Positions 22,503 through 35,564 are shown, counted from the first letter of the stretch. The stretch is DNA of 64,000 nt from Gnetum montanum (GCA_015680685.1 MNCI01022067.1:522760-586759), one strand, 5' to 3'. The notes: generated by a model from the letters alone, not told the origin. A program made the numbers and translations.

Positions 22503-24880
22503 ATATCTTCTTCTCATAAGTGCGATGATACAAAATTGCCAATCCCTTAAGAATGTAAGGTGGTGTATACCCATCTAGATGAGTATGTACTTGAATTCAC
22601 CTTCATTCTACATCAAGATGAACAATTGCAATGGTGAGATATGAAAGGCAACATTGTCATGCCTCCTGATCGATCTGTGCTTAGGATGTTGCTTCAAACT
22701 CTTAGGAAGTTGGACATCTAGGATCTTCAAGAGGAGTACATTGTGCATGATTATGACTATCGAGACTACCATCCTTTTGAAACACAATGCAAGAGAGATC
22801 GATACCAGGAGAAGCATCATGAGTTCATGAAGGAGAAACAGTTCACCAATTCCTTGTTCTTATTAACCAAAGCAACAATGAGGACCCTCCCTTTGGGGTT
22901 TCTCAACATGAAGATTCATCATCCCTTATTATTGGTGATGGAGATGCAGCCCTGAATTTGCAGTCCACTATCAATAATCCAAGTTTAGGTAAAAATGGCA
23001 ATTAAGGTAAGGGCTTGAACAAGCATCAAGAGGATAAGAAAATTGATGAATGTGATCATGAAAATCGAATAGAAGTTGGTAGACACCATGGTGGTGGTAG
23101 TCCTCCTCCCTATTTGTTCTCTTCATCTACATCTTTTTGTTCTTCCTCTTTTGATTTTGACAAACATCACAGAAAGAAAAATCGCGATGAAGGGGAATAG
23201 TGGGACAACAATAATGATCATCGAGCCCACCATGAAGGGGTAGTAGAACACATCATCGATGTCATTAAAATAATGATGATGATGATGAGCGTTTGTTGGC
23301 AACTTGAAGCATGCTAAATATTGCAAAGGCCATAAAAATTCTAACTAGGCATGTAAAAGATAGTCGAATCAAACGACTTGATATTAATAATATTTTCAAA
23401 TTTTAGGGGGATATAACTTTGATCCACAAACATATCTTCAAGATTTTCATGATGCCTATGGCTTAAAAAATATTGAACATGATATGAAAGAATTAAAGTT
23501 ATTTCCCAAGACACTCATCAAGGAAGCATAAATCTAGTACCAATCCTTGGAGTTGGAATCCATCCTTAGGTGGAGTACAATACTAGAGTTATTTAATGAT
23601 AAGTATCAGACATACTCAAGAGTATCTAATCTAAGAAGGTAGATCTAAGGATAGAAGTAAGGAAACCATGAACCCTTGGATGCCACCATGGATAGATACT
23701 ATTCTCTCATATACCGATGCCTTGGCCATGGTTATTCTTAGCAAGAACAACTTCGTCATTTCATAGATGAACTTAGATAAAAAACAAGAAGAACTCTTGG
23801 GGTATATGCCCAAGGGAGACTATCAAAACTCATAGCCTATTAGATCCAAAGGCTAATTGAGTAGGTAGCAAAACAAGAAGGAGAGTTGAGGAAATGTGAA
23901 AGTGCTAAGGAATACAATAGAGATCCTTCCATCAGAAAGAGGGAAGTCTAATTTTGTGATAGTGAGGAAGAGTCACCTCTTGATGCGGTGGTGAATAGAA
24001 AGAACTTGCCAATTTAAAAATATATATATATAATTTTTGCCAAGGTAGATAAAATGTGGGATTCATTGGATGAAAAATTTCAGAGAGCAGAGTAGTGATC
24101 GTGATTGTAGAAGGCAAAAAGAAGCTAAGGGTAAGGGCAAGATTACTGCAGTAAATGAAGCTGCTGAACTACATTAGATGATGATGGTGGGTGTGAGATC
24201 TACCAATATGAACATCCTTAGGGATGTTACCCCATTGTGTCACACTTATAGGAGTATGGGACGTATGCTCTAAATCCACAACTAGTAAAAAGGTAAACAC
24301 TTAGAAGATTGAATTATCCTCAAGGAAATCCTAGGTAGTTTCATTAGCAACAACAATATTATCTAAGTGGAACTCCACCACAATTGTATGAGAAATATCA
24401 ATAATGGCATCAACCACAGTCATGGGGGATGCCACCACTGAGGTAGCAGTACCCTTACAAGCAACCAGATCTATATGGGTATTATGTTTAGCAATCCATG
24501 TCTCCACGTGACTCTTCTAGTCACATTTTTCCTTTTCAACATCACTACTACCCTTCTAAATACTACAAAGCTCATTCTCCACATTGCAGGAGGGATGGTA
24601 CATTTTATTTATATCCTTCTCCTATTCCTGCACATGTTCCTCTACCCTCAACATAGCTACCACCTGCTCCATCTATGCAGGTGAACTTCCTGCCCAGCCA
24701 TAACAATGTAATGCTACCAGGGCCATCAATCTATAATTGGTTCATCAACCAGGTGATTCAGAACCTCATGCTCATAAAAGACCATTCTTCCAAACCAACA
24801 ACCCTACTAAGCCATCAGAAACTCAGGCGACTAGTCACCTTGCTCCTTCCCTATCTTCTGCAAACCATTCCATTGGGTTC
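22503..24880 (+). pseudogene. gag of element C
   Basis: The start position reads ATA at 22503 (ATG in A and B), followed by SSSHK. The N-terminal THLDEY phrase, DEQLQW and the piece 22743-22955 align with A. Middle low-complexity segment about 23080-23260 with Ser and His/Arg codons. Capsid core about 23390-23800 (LKLFPKTL, FNDKYQTYSRVSNLRR). The knuckle near 24190-24230 has lost the second Cys (C-E-I-Y). Pro/Tyr tail to about 24880. Broken throughout. Confidence 0.85.
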
Positions 24881-25400
24881 CCTTCAAACTAAATGTTGTT
24901 CAAAATCCATACTATTATGCTCACTCATGTCATATCTTCTTGGATCCAAGTTACCAACCTTACTAGGAAGTTAGTTGATCCTAAGAGTCCTCTTATCTAT
25001 TTAGAAATTGCTAGAAATGAACCATGTAAAACTCTTCTTAATTCAGGTTTCGATGTGAACTTGATTTCTCATGAGATGTATACTACCTAGAACCTACCAC
25101 CTCTCAAGAAGAGTGATATTAGATTGAAATTGGCAAACCAATCCATTACTATTCCATTGAGACTCATTGAAGACATTGTGATCACTATCTATGGGTGGTC
25201 TTTTGCATCTAATTTCCTAGTAATCAAGGTTCAGAACTATAAGGGGGACTTCTTGATCATTATGGGACTAAGCACTATAGATGCAAGAATGGGCATCAAA
25301 GATCTTTCTCTAGAAATATTTAAGAAAAATGCATTTGGAAAGATTTAGAAGAGACAAGTTCTATGCATTGCGTATAGCAATACAAGGTGCCATTACATGT
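24881..25400 (+). pseudogene. Aspartic protease of element C
   Basis: The active-site segment reads LLNSG at 25034-25048: Asn replaces the catalytic Asp. Next come VNLISHEMY, then LANQSITIPLRLIEDIVIT (open 25124-25348), GWSFASNFLVI and a flap-end phrase. The downstream segment, with RNFGL, matches A. Confidence 0.85.
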
Positions 25401-25599
25401 AGAAACTTTGGTTTGTGAAATGAGCATCTATTTTCACTTGCAAGTAGTGTGCACATGAAGTAGATATTCAAAGGTGTTTGTACACAGTAGCCACAAAAAA
25501 AAGGACACCTAATGGCTAACCGCTAGTTCTGATAGTAGCATAATGTGCATGGAACCTGCTGAGAGCCTAACATGCACTTATGTTGCAAGCATGGATGAA

Positions 25600-26570
25600 C
25601 TAGAATAAGTTCATCACCAACTCTCTGATAATGAAAATGATGATATCAATTGAGAAGAGTTGGAGATCCCTGATAATTCCAAGTAAGAGCCCATAGAATT
25701 GAAAACTCTACCTACTAGCCTGGAATATGCATTCTTGAAAAATGGCAAGTTGGTTATATTTAATGCCAAACTTGCTCCCAAGTAGAAAGGAAAATTGTTG
25801 AAAGTGGTCAACATATGGCCAACAACCTTTACTTGGTCATATCCTGAACTCATTAGAATTGATCCATGGATATGCCAACACTGCATTTATGTTGATCCAT
25901 CCATGAAGCCAAGGAGGCATTCACAACGGTAGTTGAACCCAAACTTGAAGTAAATTATCAAAGACAAGATTAAGAAACTCCTCAATGTAGGGTTCATCTA
26001 TCCCATTACAGATAGTGAGTGGGTTAGCCCACTTGTGATAGTGCCAAATAGAGGTAGTAAATGATGGGTTTTTATCAACTTCAGGCTATTAAACATGGCA
26101 ACATTCAAAGATCATTTTTCGTTGTCATTCGTTGATCAGGTGTTGGACAACATATCTGGGCATTATTATTACAGTTTTTTGGATGGTTATAGTGGTTATA
26201 AACAAATTCAAATTGCACCAAAATACTAAGCCAAAACAACATTCATAAGTCCTTGGGGAACCTTTGCATATTGCAAGATGCCTTTTGATCTATGTAATGC
26301 TCTTACTACTTTCTAATGTTTGGTCTTAAGAAGCTTTCAACAACAAATAGGTAGCAGAGTAGAAGTCTTCATGAATGACTTCTCCACTTATGGTTTTACA
26401 TTTGAGCAAGCCTTGGACTACCTTAAGCAAGTACTCAGAAGATGTGTGGAAACAAACATGTAGCTAAATTGGCAATAGAACCATCTCATGGTCTAAGAAG
26501 GCATTGCATTGGGGCATAGAATTTCACAAGAAGGGATCAAGGTAGACCTCAAAAAAATAAGGGTTATCCA
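25600..26570 (+). pseudogene. Reverse transcriptase of element C with linker
   Basis: The linker holds the PIELKTLPTSLEYAF-type phrase (about 25690-25735). RT has EWVSPLVIVP, FRLLNMATFKDHF and YSFLDGYSGY, then FMND at 26368-26379. The box is FMDD in A, so one catalytic Asp is changed to Asn. Stops and shifts are scattered and no long frame remains. Confidence 0.88.
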
Positions 26571-27200
26571 AGGAATCACTCACCAACTAGAAAATATAAA
26601 ATATATTTGATTATTCCTTTGACACACTAGTTAATACTAGCAATTCATAGAGAATTTCTCTAAGATTGTGAAATTGTTGGTCGAGCTAACAAAGAAAGAT
26701 GCTTTCTTCATCTGGACCAAGGAATGTGGAAATGCATTCCATAGCCTCAAGTAGAAACTTGTAGAAACTTTAATTCTACAAGCACTTAATTGGTCCAGAC
26801 CATTCCATATAATGATAGATGCATCTAATTATGCCTTGGGATCCATGCTGACACAGTTGGATGATAAAAAATAGCCCTATTACATCCACTGTACAATTTG
26901 AAGCATTTTGGGTACGCAATTGGATTATACCACCATGGAAAAAGAATCGATGGCAATGATGTATGCCCTAAAAAATTTTAGGCACTATGTGCTTTGATAT
27001 AAAGTATTTGTGCACACTTATCATAGTGTCATCCGCTTCCTCATGAACAAGCCAACAATGAGCCCCCATATCATATGGTGGTTGGTGATCTTGCAGTAAT
27101 TCGATATTACAATGGTAGATCAAAAGACGACTAAAAATGTGGTCACTGATCAATTATTTCAATTGAGATGGGATAACAAATAGGAGGAGAGCCTACTCTC
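26571..27200 (+). pseudogene. RNase H region of element C
   Basis: Begins after the thumb/connection. VELTKKDAFFIWT, SRPFHIMIDASNYALGSML (first catalytic Asp kept), then TMEKESMAMMYALKNFRHY (Glu kept), then THYHSVIRFLM-type wording. The last part precedes the linker to integrase. Many stops; limits approximate. Confidence 0.82.
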
Positions 27201-27439
27201 TAAATAATTTCCTAATGAACTCCTCTTTATTGGTGTAATAAATGACCAAATGCATGTAGAACCAAAATGGTATGATGGCATCTTCACTTATCTTTTCACT
27301 TAAGAGATGCCAAAAGATTTGGAGCATGGAAACAAAGAATAATTTTTTCATTGGGCTAAGCACTTCATGGAAATCAATAGAAACCTTTAAAAGGTGTGTG
27401 CTGATGGCTTGGTTCGTTGGTGTGTACCTGATGTAGATT

Positions 27440-28540
27440 AATTGCGTGTTCTCTAGGATGCTCATGAAGGCCCTTATGAAGGCCACTATGCTAGGAGACA
27501 CACAATAATAAAAATCCTAATGGCAAAATAGTATTGTCCCACAATCTTCAAGGATGTCCACCAATCTTCAAGGATGGTGGGGTGATTGCATGAATGGAGG
27601 ATTCTCAACAATGGATTCAACCACTAGAGTCCTTTGACATATGGAGCATAGATTTCATGGATTCCATCAGACCCATGTCCAATGGGAGAACATATATAAT
27701 CGTCATTATTGATCATTGCACAAAATGGGTAGAAGCAATAGTCATCACCGACTATACATCATCCACTACTGCTCGATTTGTATAATAAACTATTGTGAAT
27801 AGGTTTGGGGTGCCATGTGTGCTAATTTTTGACAACGAAACCCATTTTATAGGTGCTATTTTTCAAAAACTCATGCAATTCTTGGGGGTTGAACATAAGT
27901 TTACAACACCCTATCACCCCCAAGATAACGGTCAAGCAGAGGTAACTAATAGAAAGATGACAAAGATTCTGACAAGAACTATTAGCAAATATAAGAGAGA
28001 TTGGAGCACAAAACTCAATGATGCCCTTTGGGCCTATCACTCAACATTAAAAATTCCTATTGGCTACTCTTCCTATGAGCTGGTGTATGGAAAACTTCCA
28101 ACGCTTCCAATTGAATCCAAGCTCCATACACTCTCAACAGCCTATGACCTAAGCCTAACACAAAAAGAAAAATTGATCAACCTAAATGTGCTAGATGAGA
28201 ATTGATTGGTGGCCCTATCTTTAAATGAAGTGCACAAGACATTCAACAAACAACAACATGCCCTTAACATATGGAAAGAGAAATTTCAACTGGGAGATAA
28301 GATTCTCTATTGGAATCCCACACACATGCCTCAATGAACCAAATTCAAAATATTGTTGAAGGGGCCTTATATAATTGATGAAACCTTTCCTTCTAGAGCC
28401 ATGATCATATACAAACTTGAAAGCCCAAACAAGAAGCAATTGATCAACATCTAATAGATAAAAACTTTTCATGAGCCTAAGTAAGCCAATGCAACAACTA
28501 CCACAACGGACGGGCAACTACACTCAATATTTTAGATCTC
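27440..28540 (+). pseudogene. Integrase of element C
   Basis: The His pair of the zinc module is present (AHEGPYEGHYA, about 27452-27484), but the Cys pair is missing: a short duplicated phrase (AATCTTCAAGGATG, twice within 27540-27577) replaces it. The core keeps all three catalytic acids (SIDFMD, IFDNETHF, QAEVTNRK) and is open in two pieces, 27594-27785 and 27795-28205. GPY module at about 28362-28376. The end is the SCGGD phrase near 28550. Confidence 0.9.
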
Positions 28541-28788
28541 CTCCTTTTAACTTAGTTGTGGGGGAGATGGTCATCCATGATAATCATATATGTGGCTCCT
28601 CAATTTTTCTAGTTTTTTGTTTTATACATTTTTAGTTTAACATTTTTTCCTATTTTACACCATTTTTTGATTTACACCATCATTAGTACATTTAAATTTT
28701 TCTTGAATATTTTACACTTTCTTATATATTTTACTTTATTTTAGTGTGATATTCTAATTTTTTTAATAAACGTGCTTTGTGCCAATAG
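28541..28788 (+). other. Start of the C spacer: purine box and T-rich tract
   Basis: TTAGTTGTGGGGGAGA (28550-28565) is shared by every copy at the end of pol. A T-rich tract with TTTTACA words follows to about 28770. The spacer is then cut by element B and resumes at 35565. Confidence 0.75.
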
Positions 28789-28793
28789 GACAC

Positions 28794-29620
28794 TGATGAG
28801 TGGCGAGGTACCCCTACACTCAACCATACGAATACGAGCGTTACATGCGCAATCCAATCGAACTCCGCAGACTAAGTGGCTACACGCCTTATGGAACACT
28901 TAAGGTTAATAGTTCGTTGTCTTCCCAAACTTACTTGTATTTGTCATGGTTGTATGGTTAAGTAAGTCTGAGGTATGTGATTTTTATGTCTTTTATGTTT
29001 TATCGCCTATGCTAATGAGGGAAAGGGTGAAGAGACTAAGTGACTAACTTTAATTAACTAAGTTCTAATGCCTAGCATTAGTATCCGTTCCCACTTATCG
29101 TTCACACCCTGAACCAATGCAACCTTTTGGGATTACCAAATGCTATTCGTTGCTGGGATTACCAAGTGTAACACACATACTCGAAGCGGTCGTACTGAAT
29201 GCACTTAACTAGGAGAGAAGGGTTGAGAGAGATTTAATTAACTAATAAAACATTTAAATGATGAACAATAAATAACAATAATTAAAGTCCTATTTGGCTT
29301 AGTCCATGCATTGCAAGGTTTATCCAAAATTTCATCTTTATTTCCGTACACAAAGTTGTGCTCAGGTACAATATTTGCTCGAATAAAGATCCGTTTACTT
29401 TGGAACCCCTACTATAGGCACATGGAAATTATTCTATCTCTAGAGAGGTAAAATTGCCAGAGTTTTGCTAAGGGTCTAGATCTAGATGGAGAAACAAGGG
29501 AGAGCCGCCTCTTATTTATAGATTTGGTGGCGCGCTGTGATATCACATACGCAATATCATGGGGGATGTGATATCATAGTGGACGTGATATCGTGGCCCA
29601 TGCGATATCATGTCCCATCA
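28794..29620 (-). repeat. 3' LTR of element B (827 bp)
   Basis: Plus strand TGATGAG to CCCATCA. Minus strand TATAAATA at 29522-29515 and AATAAAG at 29342-29336. U3 with four GATATC motifs (29530-29612). Confidence 0.95.
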
Positions 29621-29633
29621 TACCCCCATGATT
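29621..29633 (-). promoter_or_regulatory. Polypurine tract of B
   Basis: The minus strand reads TCATGGGGGTA against the LTR start TGATGG. Same form as in G. Confidence 0.78.
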
Positions 29634-31260
29634 GAATAAAAACTCATCCTCAAGTTCCTTACAAAACATTAGGAAGGTATGGGATTATTGACTTGAATGG
29701 AACTAATGGTAAATGGGATGACATGTGAACGAATCATCATTACAANNNNNNNNNNNNNNNNNNNNNNNNNNNNNNNNNNNNNNNNNNNNNNNNNNNNNNN
29801 NNNNNNNNNNNNNNNNNNNNNNNNNNNNNNNNNNNNNNNNNNNNNNNNNNNNNNNNNNNNNNNNNNNNNNNNNNNNNNNNNNNNNNNNNNNNNNNNNNNN
29901 NNNNNNNNNNNNNNNNNNNNNNNNNNNNNNNNNNNNNNNNNNNNNNNNNNNNNNNNNNNNNNNNNNNNNNNNNNNNNNNNNNNNNNNNNNNNNNNNNNNN
30001 NNNNNNNNNNNNNNNNNNNNNNNNNNNNNNNNNNNNNNNNNNNNNNNNNNNNNNNNNNNNNNNNNNNNNNNNNNNNNNNNNNNNNNNNNNNNNNNNNNNN
30101 NNNNNNNNNNNNNNNNNNNNNNNNNNNNNNNNNNNNNNNNNNNNNNNNNNNNNNNNNNNNNNNNNNATAGGCTCTAGGAATGTCATTTGGAAACAAGAGT
30201 TAAAGTCTTAACCACAAGAATTTACCAACAAGAAAACAATGCGTCAACTAAAATATACACTCATGATACAATTGGCAATGAGGTGAACGATGGAGAGAAG
30301 GATGGAGAGAAGAGAATGGAATGGAATCTCAAGAACAAGGTGGTGTATAGCCCTATGTGTATTTAATGATTAATGTGACTTAGTAGATCCTGTTCCAAGT
30401 CCGGCCTCAAAACAACCACATCCAGTGACTTTGCATTAATACATTCAGCCAATCCATCCACTTGAAGTAATAAGAATGCATCCCCCAAAGAGCCACCACC
30501 ATTCCAACGAAGCAAAGGAGGAGAGAATAGGAAGCAAGAAGGGCCTTAGTTAGAGGGAACATGTTTATTTTAGTTCCATAACCAGTGCTTGTAGCCCAAA
30601 TTTTTATTTTGTCTAAGGGATGTGCTTTGAATTCCCACTTCCTTTGCTTCTCTATTTTTTTTTACATGAGAACCACACCATGCAAAGACTTATTATTTTT
30701 ATTTTCTTAGTTTCCTGATCTTGGAGTATCATCAGAACGATAAGAAAACTCAAGAAGAAAACATCCAAGCACCCAAGAGAATGGCCAACACAAATGCATC
30801 AAGTTCCCTCGAAGCCACACCCTTTTCAATCCTTGAGTCCTTCTTTAGTTTGAGAAATGCCCAATGACCGATTCATTGATAGTTCTTATTTAGAAAGAGA
30901 CTATACATTTCCAAGCCAAAAGAGACCATAGAAATTTGTGGATGTATGGATGAAGTGGACTCATTGCCTGCTATATCAAAAGAACCATACCTTAGTATCA
31001 ACATCATAATCTTAAAGGTAAAAACCAAACATTAGCAACTAGTAGAAAATAGTTCATACCATCATTAGAGCACTTATTGGGTGAAAAAATTAACAAAATA
31101 GATAAACACACACACTCACACAAATAAAAGAAAAGGTATGAATGATGTTGCAAAAAAAAATAGGAAAAGTTAAGAAATTTGTAAAACAAAAATGTGTAAA
31201 ACAAAAAACTTAAAAGAAATTGAGGGCCCCAAATGATCAGCATACGTGGCTATCTCCCCC
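29634..31260 (-). other. Non-coding 3' part of B, with an N gap at 29746-30166
   Basis: The minus strand runs from the T-rich tract (31240-31090) through the GTGTGGCTTCGAGGGAA block (30822-30801), the A-rich-loop hairpin (about 30690-30600) and a phrase shared with A at about 30450-30240, then 421 unknown bases. The last 112 bases before the PPT are the family's 3' tail. Nothing coding is visible. Confidence 0.7.
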
Positions 31261-31379
31261 ATGACTAAATTGAAAGGGAGAGATCCAAAATAATGAGCAA
31301 TTGTTTGAATTTCCTAAAAGTGTCCAACTTCTCCCAATTGATGTTTTTAGGTTAAGGGTTGGAAGTTGGTGACGCTCAT

Positions 31380-32060
31380 ATTTCAATGTATCTATGCTTT
31401 CGTTGTGGGTGCAAGTTGTTCCCCCAATTCATTCCATGCATGTTGGTGGGCTGCTCTCTTGATTAGTTGTCAACCACTGGGTGTTCTCATGTTATGTGAT
31501 TGCTACATATAGGCACCTTTGTATCTGAGTTCCTTGGGCACACCAGTTGCATGTAGGAGATGTTGAGCATTCCTCCATGTCATCACCCTCTGAGTCATTA
31601 TATGTGATACATGAAACTTTCTTCTTCTTGATCTTTCCATAAATGTTTTCCTTAGATATTTATAGGGAAAGATCGCAGATTCCTAGGCATGCGTCTATTG
31701 TACTCAGCCATGCCCTCCCCATTATAATTGGAAAGTTCCCTTTGTTAATGTTGACTTCTATCACCAGGAAATCAGCTGGGTATGACCAACCACACACAGT
31801 GGTAATAATGTCCTCCACTAATCCCAAGGGAATAGTGATGGACTGGTAAGCCAGATCAAGTTGAATATTGCTCTTCTTGAGTGGAGGCAGGTTTTAGGCT
31901 TTATACATTTCTCGTGAGATTAAGTTGACTCCGGAACGTGAGTCAAGAAGAGCCTTATGAGGTTCATTCCCAGCGACTTGGAGATAGATTAAGGGACTCC
32001 CAGGATCAGAGAGTTTCTTGGGAAGGTGGCCCACCTTGATCCAGTCAGTAATGGTATGTG
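31380..32060 (-). pseudogene. Aspartic protease of element B
   Basis: The active-site segment reads ALLDSR at 31953-31936 (Gly replaced by Arg), then SGVNLISREMY. SITIPLGLVEDIITT, GWSYPADFLVIEV and PIIMGRAWLSTIDA follow, in nearly one frame to about 31680. The family segment with a Cys-rich CNWCAQ phrase follows. After about 31390 the frame leaves pol entirely. Confidence 0.87.
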
Positions 32061-32079
32061 TTAACATAACCATATGCGT

Positions 32080-34570
32080 TGAGCTCTATTGTTGGTTTGA
32101 AGGGAGATCTGAAGACTTGTTTTTTGGAGGATCGTGCACAGACTCAACCACTTGTGGTTGTGAGAGCTTGATTAGGCTTTTGGTTCTAAATAAGGATCTT
32201 CTCTTTGTACAGTTTTCAAAACCAGCAGCAGGTTGAAGGTTCATATCTCTCGTAGCATTGCATTGCTGCGGTTGAGTGGGAAGTTCCCCTTGCATCGTTG
32301 GAACGGGTGGTAGTGGACCTATAGGCGTAAAAGATGCGGATGGATTCGGGGGATGGTATGTATGGGGTGTGTCTCCCATAGGAGAAGGATTCCTAAAATA
32401 CTCCCGAACCTATAGAGTTAGGTGGAGAAACCGGCTGCTGCACGTAATAGCCATACGGGTCTAGTTGTCGGTAAGGTTATTGTTGCCTAGGCAGTGGCAT
32501 CCCCCATGACTGTGGGTGTTGCCACTGCTGGTGTTGCCTGATAGGTTGTGGCAAAGTTCCATTTGGATAATATGTTAATGATTGGTGGAACTACCTTAGG
32601 TTACCTTGGGGATAAGGTAACCTTCGGGGTGCTTACAGTTTGTTAAGTCTTGGGTTGAATGCGTACACCCCAGACTCTTGCAGATGTGAGATTATTGGGC
32701 AACATCCCTTAGGATGGTCATATTGAAAGATCTCACATCCACCGTCACCGTCCATGTCAGAATCCACAACCTCATCAACGATAGTCATTTTTCCTTTACC
32801 CTTGTCATGTGCATGGCCTGAATCTCTCTACTTTTTCTTATCATGGTCTCTACTTCGTTCCTCCTTAGACTCCTCTATGATTTTCAGGATAGTTTTAATT
32901 TTACTATCTAAGGAGCTCCATATTTCATCTACCTTAGCCGACACTTCCATTGTTAATTTTTGAAGTGGTAAGGTTTTTCTATTCATCAACTCTTCGAGTG
33001 GTGACTTATCCTCTTCCCCACAAAATCTCATTCCCCTCTTTCGGAGGGAAGGATCGCGGTTATATTCTTCCGCGCTTTCTGTTTTCCATAGCTCCCCTTC
33101 TTCTTTAGCTACTTGCTCCAACAATCTATGAACTTCATGGGATCTAATTTCAGATAATCTCCCTTGGGCATATGTCCCAAGGGTTCTCCTGGTTTCATGT
33201 CTTAGCCCATCTAGGAGGTGGCGAAGTTGATCCCGTTGTGCATAACCATGGCCCGAGCAACGATGTAGCAATGCATAATATCAACCAATGACAACATCCA
33301 AGGGTTTGTGAGTACCCTGCTTCCATCCTTGGATCTGCTTACGTAAGTTGGACACTCTGGAGTACATTTGGTATTTGTCATTAAACAGTTCTAGCATCGT
33401 ACTCCACCTCCTAATGGTTTTCAGTTCTAAGGATCGGTACCAACTCTTTGCTTCTTTTATGAGTGTCCTAGGAAACAACTTTAACTTCTACCACTCATTT
33501 TCAATATTCTGCAAGGCATAGGCATCGTGGAATGCTTCTAAGTGGTTCTACAGATCAGCGTTGTATCCCCCTTTGAATCATGGAATATTATTCATGTCTA
33601 GTCTCTTGATCCGACTATCTTTTTGGTGCCTCGTAGGTATTCTAACTGCCTCTGTAATGTCTAACATACTTCGGGTTGCTAGTAGGGGTTCATCATGATC
33701 ATATCTCTCATGACGTCTATGATGCCTACGTGGTTCCCTACTTTCCCTTCTTCCATGCCTTGATTCTCTTGAATGCCCTCGTCCTCGCTTTCGACTCTCT
33801 TGTTGAGGTCTCTCATTTTTTTTACCCTTATCCTCACCGTTATGTTCCTTGTGACTACGTCCAGATGTGGAAGAAGAGGGTGAATGGTGTGATGAAGGAG
33901 AAGAAGAAGGGGAACCATCGCCATGACAATGTTTCTTACCTTCTCTTCGGTGGCTATGGTCCCGATCGTGATGAGGATTCGAATGCCTATCCTTGTCATG
34001 TGTTTTTGTTCCCTCAGTGAACACTTGGTGTTCATGGTGATCAGAACCAGGATTGTGAATTGTGGAGTGCAAGTTTTGATACCCCACCTCCTCACCATTG
34101 TTAGGAGGGGGAACATCATTTGATGGAGAATCTATTATAACTGGTTCACCATCTCCAATTTCGCTTAGGACGTGCGGGACCCCTTTGCCCTTCAACAATG
34201 TATGGTAGCTCTCCTGTCGCGAGTCCCTTAAACGTTGCACCACTGTGGGATGGTAATCCCTTGTGTCATAATCTTCTGCAACGTATTCAATGTATAGCTA
34301 TGTCTTGCCTATCTGTGCAAGAGCATGAAGGAGCATGTTAGGGACTACCCGATTTGGGGGTAACACTATGTTACCTTGCAAGTCTCTCTAACGCAGTTGT
34401 TCATCTTTATGGAGGATAAAAGTAAAATTGGGTATATACTCATCAGGATGAGTATATACCACTCGATACTGTTGAGGAACTGGCGGTTCTCGGTTATGCA
34501 TGTTGTGCTGCCGACTGTCTCTTCTGTGATCCCTAGGTGGTGAAGTGCTTTTATGAGAAGAAGAAGACAT
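32080..34570 (-). pseudogene. gag of element B, the best-preserved gag here
   Basis: Start ATG 34570 (MSSSSHKS). Long open pieces: 34570-34388, 34243-33578 (221 codons), 33478-33281 and 33271-32828 (147 codons). Order: N-terminal HPDEYIPNFTFILH; a Ser/His/Arg/Glu-rich low-complexity middle; capsid core with FPRTLIKEAKSWYRSLE and LRHLLDGLRHETRRTLG; a charged helix (KEEGELWKTESAEEYNRD); the knuckle near 32745-32700, with Phe for the second Cys; a Pro/Gln/Tyr tail. Few disabling changes in the core compared with A, C and D. Confidence 0.9.
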
Positions 34571-34695
34571 TGTTATCTTGTTGGTGTGCTATTAATAATT
34601 GTTTAAATTTTCTTCTGATTAACCCTAAAGGTTCATTTAAACTTCCCAATGATGTGGATGATTTTCTATGTTCTACTTAGTGCACAAATAACTTA

Positions 34696-34714
34696 GTCCC
34701 TGGCAACGGTGCCA
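34696..34714 (-). promoter_or_regulatory. Primer-binding site of B
   Basis: Minus strand TGGCACCGTTGCCAGGGAC, two transitions from the tRNA-Asp complement, one base from the LTR. Confidence 0.92.
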
Positions 34715-34715
34715 A

Positions 34716-35559
34716 TGATGAGTGACGAGGTACCCATACACTCAACCATACGAATACAAGCGTTACATGCGCGAGCCGGTCGAACTCCATAGAATAAGTG
34801 CTTACACGCCTTATGGAACACTTAAGGTTAATCATTCGTTGTCTTCCTAGACTTACTTGTATTTTTCACGGTTGTATGGTTAAGTAAGTCTAAGGTATGT
34901 GATTTTTATGTCTTTTATGTTTTATTGCCTATGCTAATGAGGGAAAGGATGAAGAGACTAAGTGACTAACTTTAATTAACTAAGTTCTAATGCCTAGCAT
35001 TAGTATCTATTCCCACTTACTGTTCACACCCTGAACCAATGCAACCTTTTGGGATTACCAAACGCTATTCGTTGTCGGGATTACCAAGCATAACGCACAT
35101 GCTCGAAGCGGTCATACTGAATGCACTTAACTAGGAGAGAAGGGTTGAGAGAGATTTAATTAACTAATAAAGAATTTAAATGATGAACAATAAATAATAA
35201 TAATTAAAGTCCTATTTAGCTTAGTCCATGCACTGCAAGGTTTATCCAAAAGTTCTTCTTTATTTCCGTACACAAACTTATGCTCAGGTACAATATTTGC
35301 TCGAATAAAGATCCGTTCACTTTGGTACTCCTACTGTGGGCAAATGGAAATTATTCTATCTCTGGAGAGGTAAAATTGCCAGAGTTTCCCTAAGGGTCTA
35401 GATCTAGATGGAGAAACAAGGGAGAACCACCTCTTATTTATAGATTTGGTAGCACGCTGTGATATCGCATACGCAATATCATAGGGGAAGACGCGATATC
35501 GCATACACGATATCGCGGGGGATGCAATATCGCAGCAGACGCGATATCGCATCCCATCA
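34716..35559 (-). repeat. 5' LTR of element B (844 bp)
   Basis: Partner of 28794-29620 and visibly closer to it than the LTRs of D are to each other. Minus strand TATAAATA at 35442-35435, AATAAAG at 35264-35258. The U3 carries more GATATC motifs than its partner (35460-35550), which explains the 17-bp length difference. Confidence 0.95.
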
Positions 35560-35564
35560 GACAC

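Larger units (their letters stand above)
28794..35559 (-). mobile_element. Element B: gag-protease element lacking RT, integrase and ORF3
   Basis: LTRs at 34716-35559 (5') and 28794-29620 (3'); perfect target duplication GACAC (28789-28793, 35560-35564). 6,766 bp including a 421-base N gap. Minus strand: PBS, gag, protease, then a direct jump at about 31380-31260 to the end-of-pol purine box and spacer, then the 3' tail. No ORF3 is seen, unless part lies in the gap. Confidence 0.94.

Noticed and set aside
29669-30196. Long frames on both strands across the first N gap
   Set aside because: They are made almost entirely of unknown residues; the gap has no stops by definition.
33676-34119. Frames in other phases over the B gag middle
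   Set aside because: Low-complexity Ser/His/Arg codons open several frames; only the frame with the capsid domain downstream is real.
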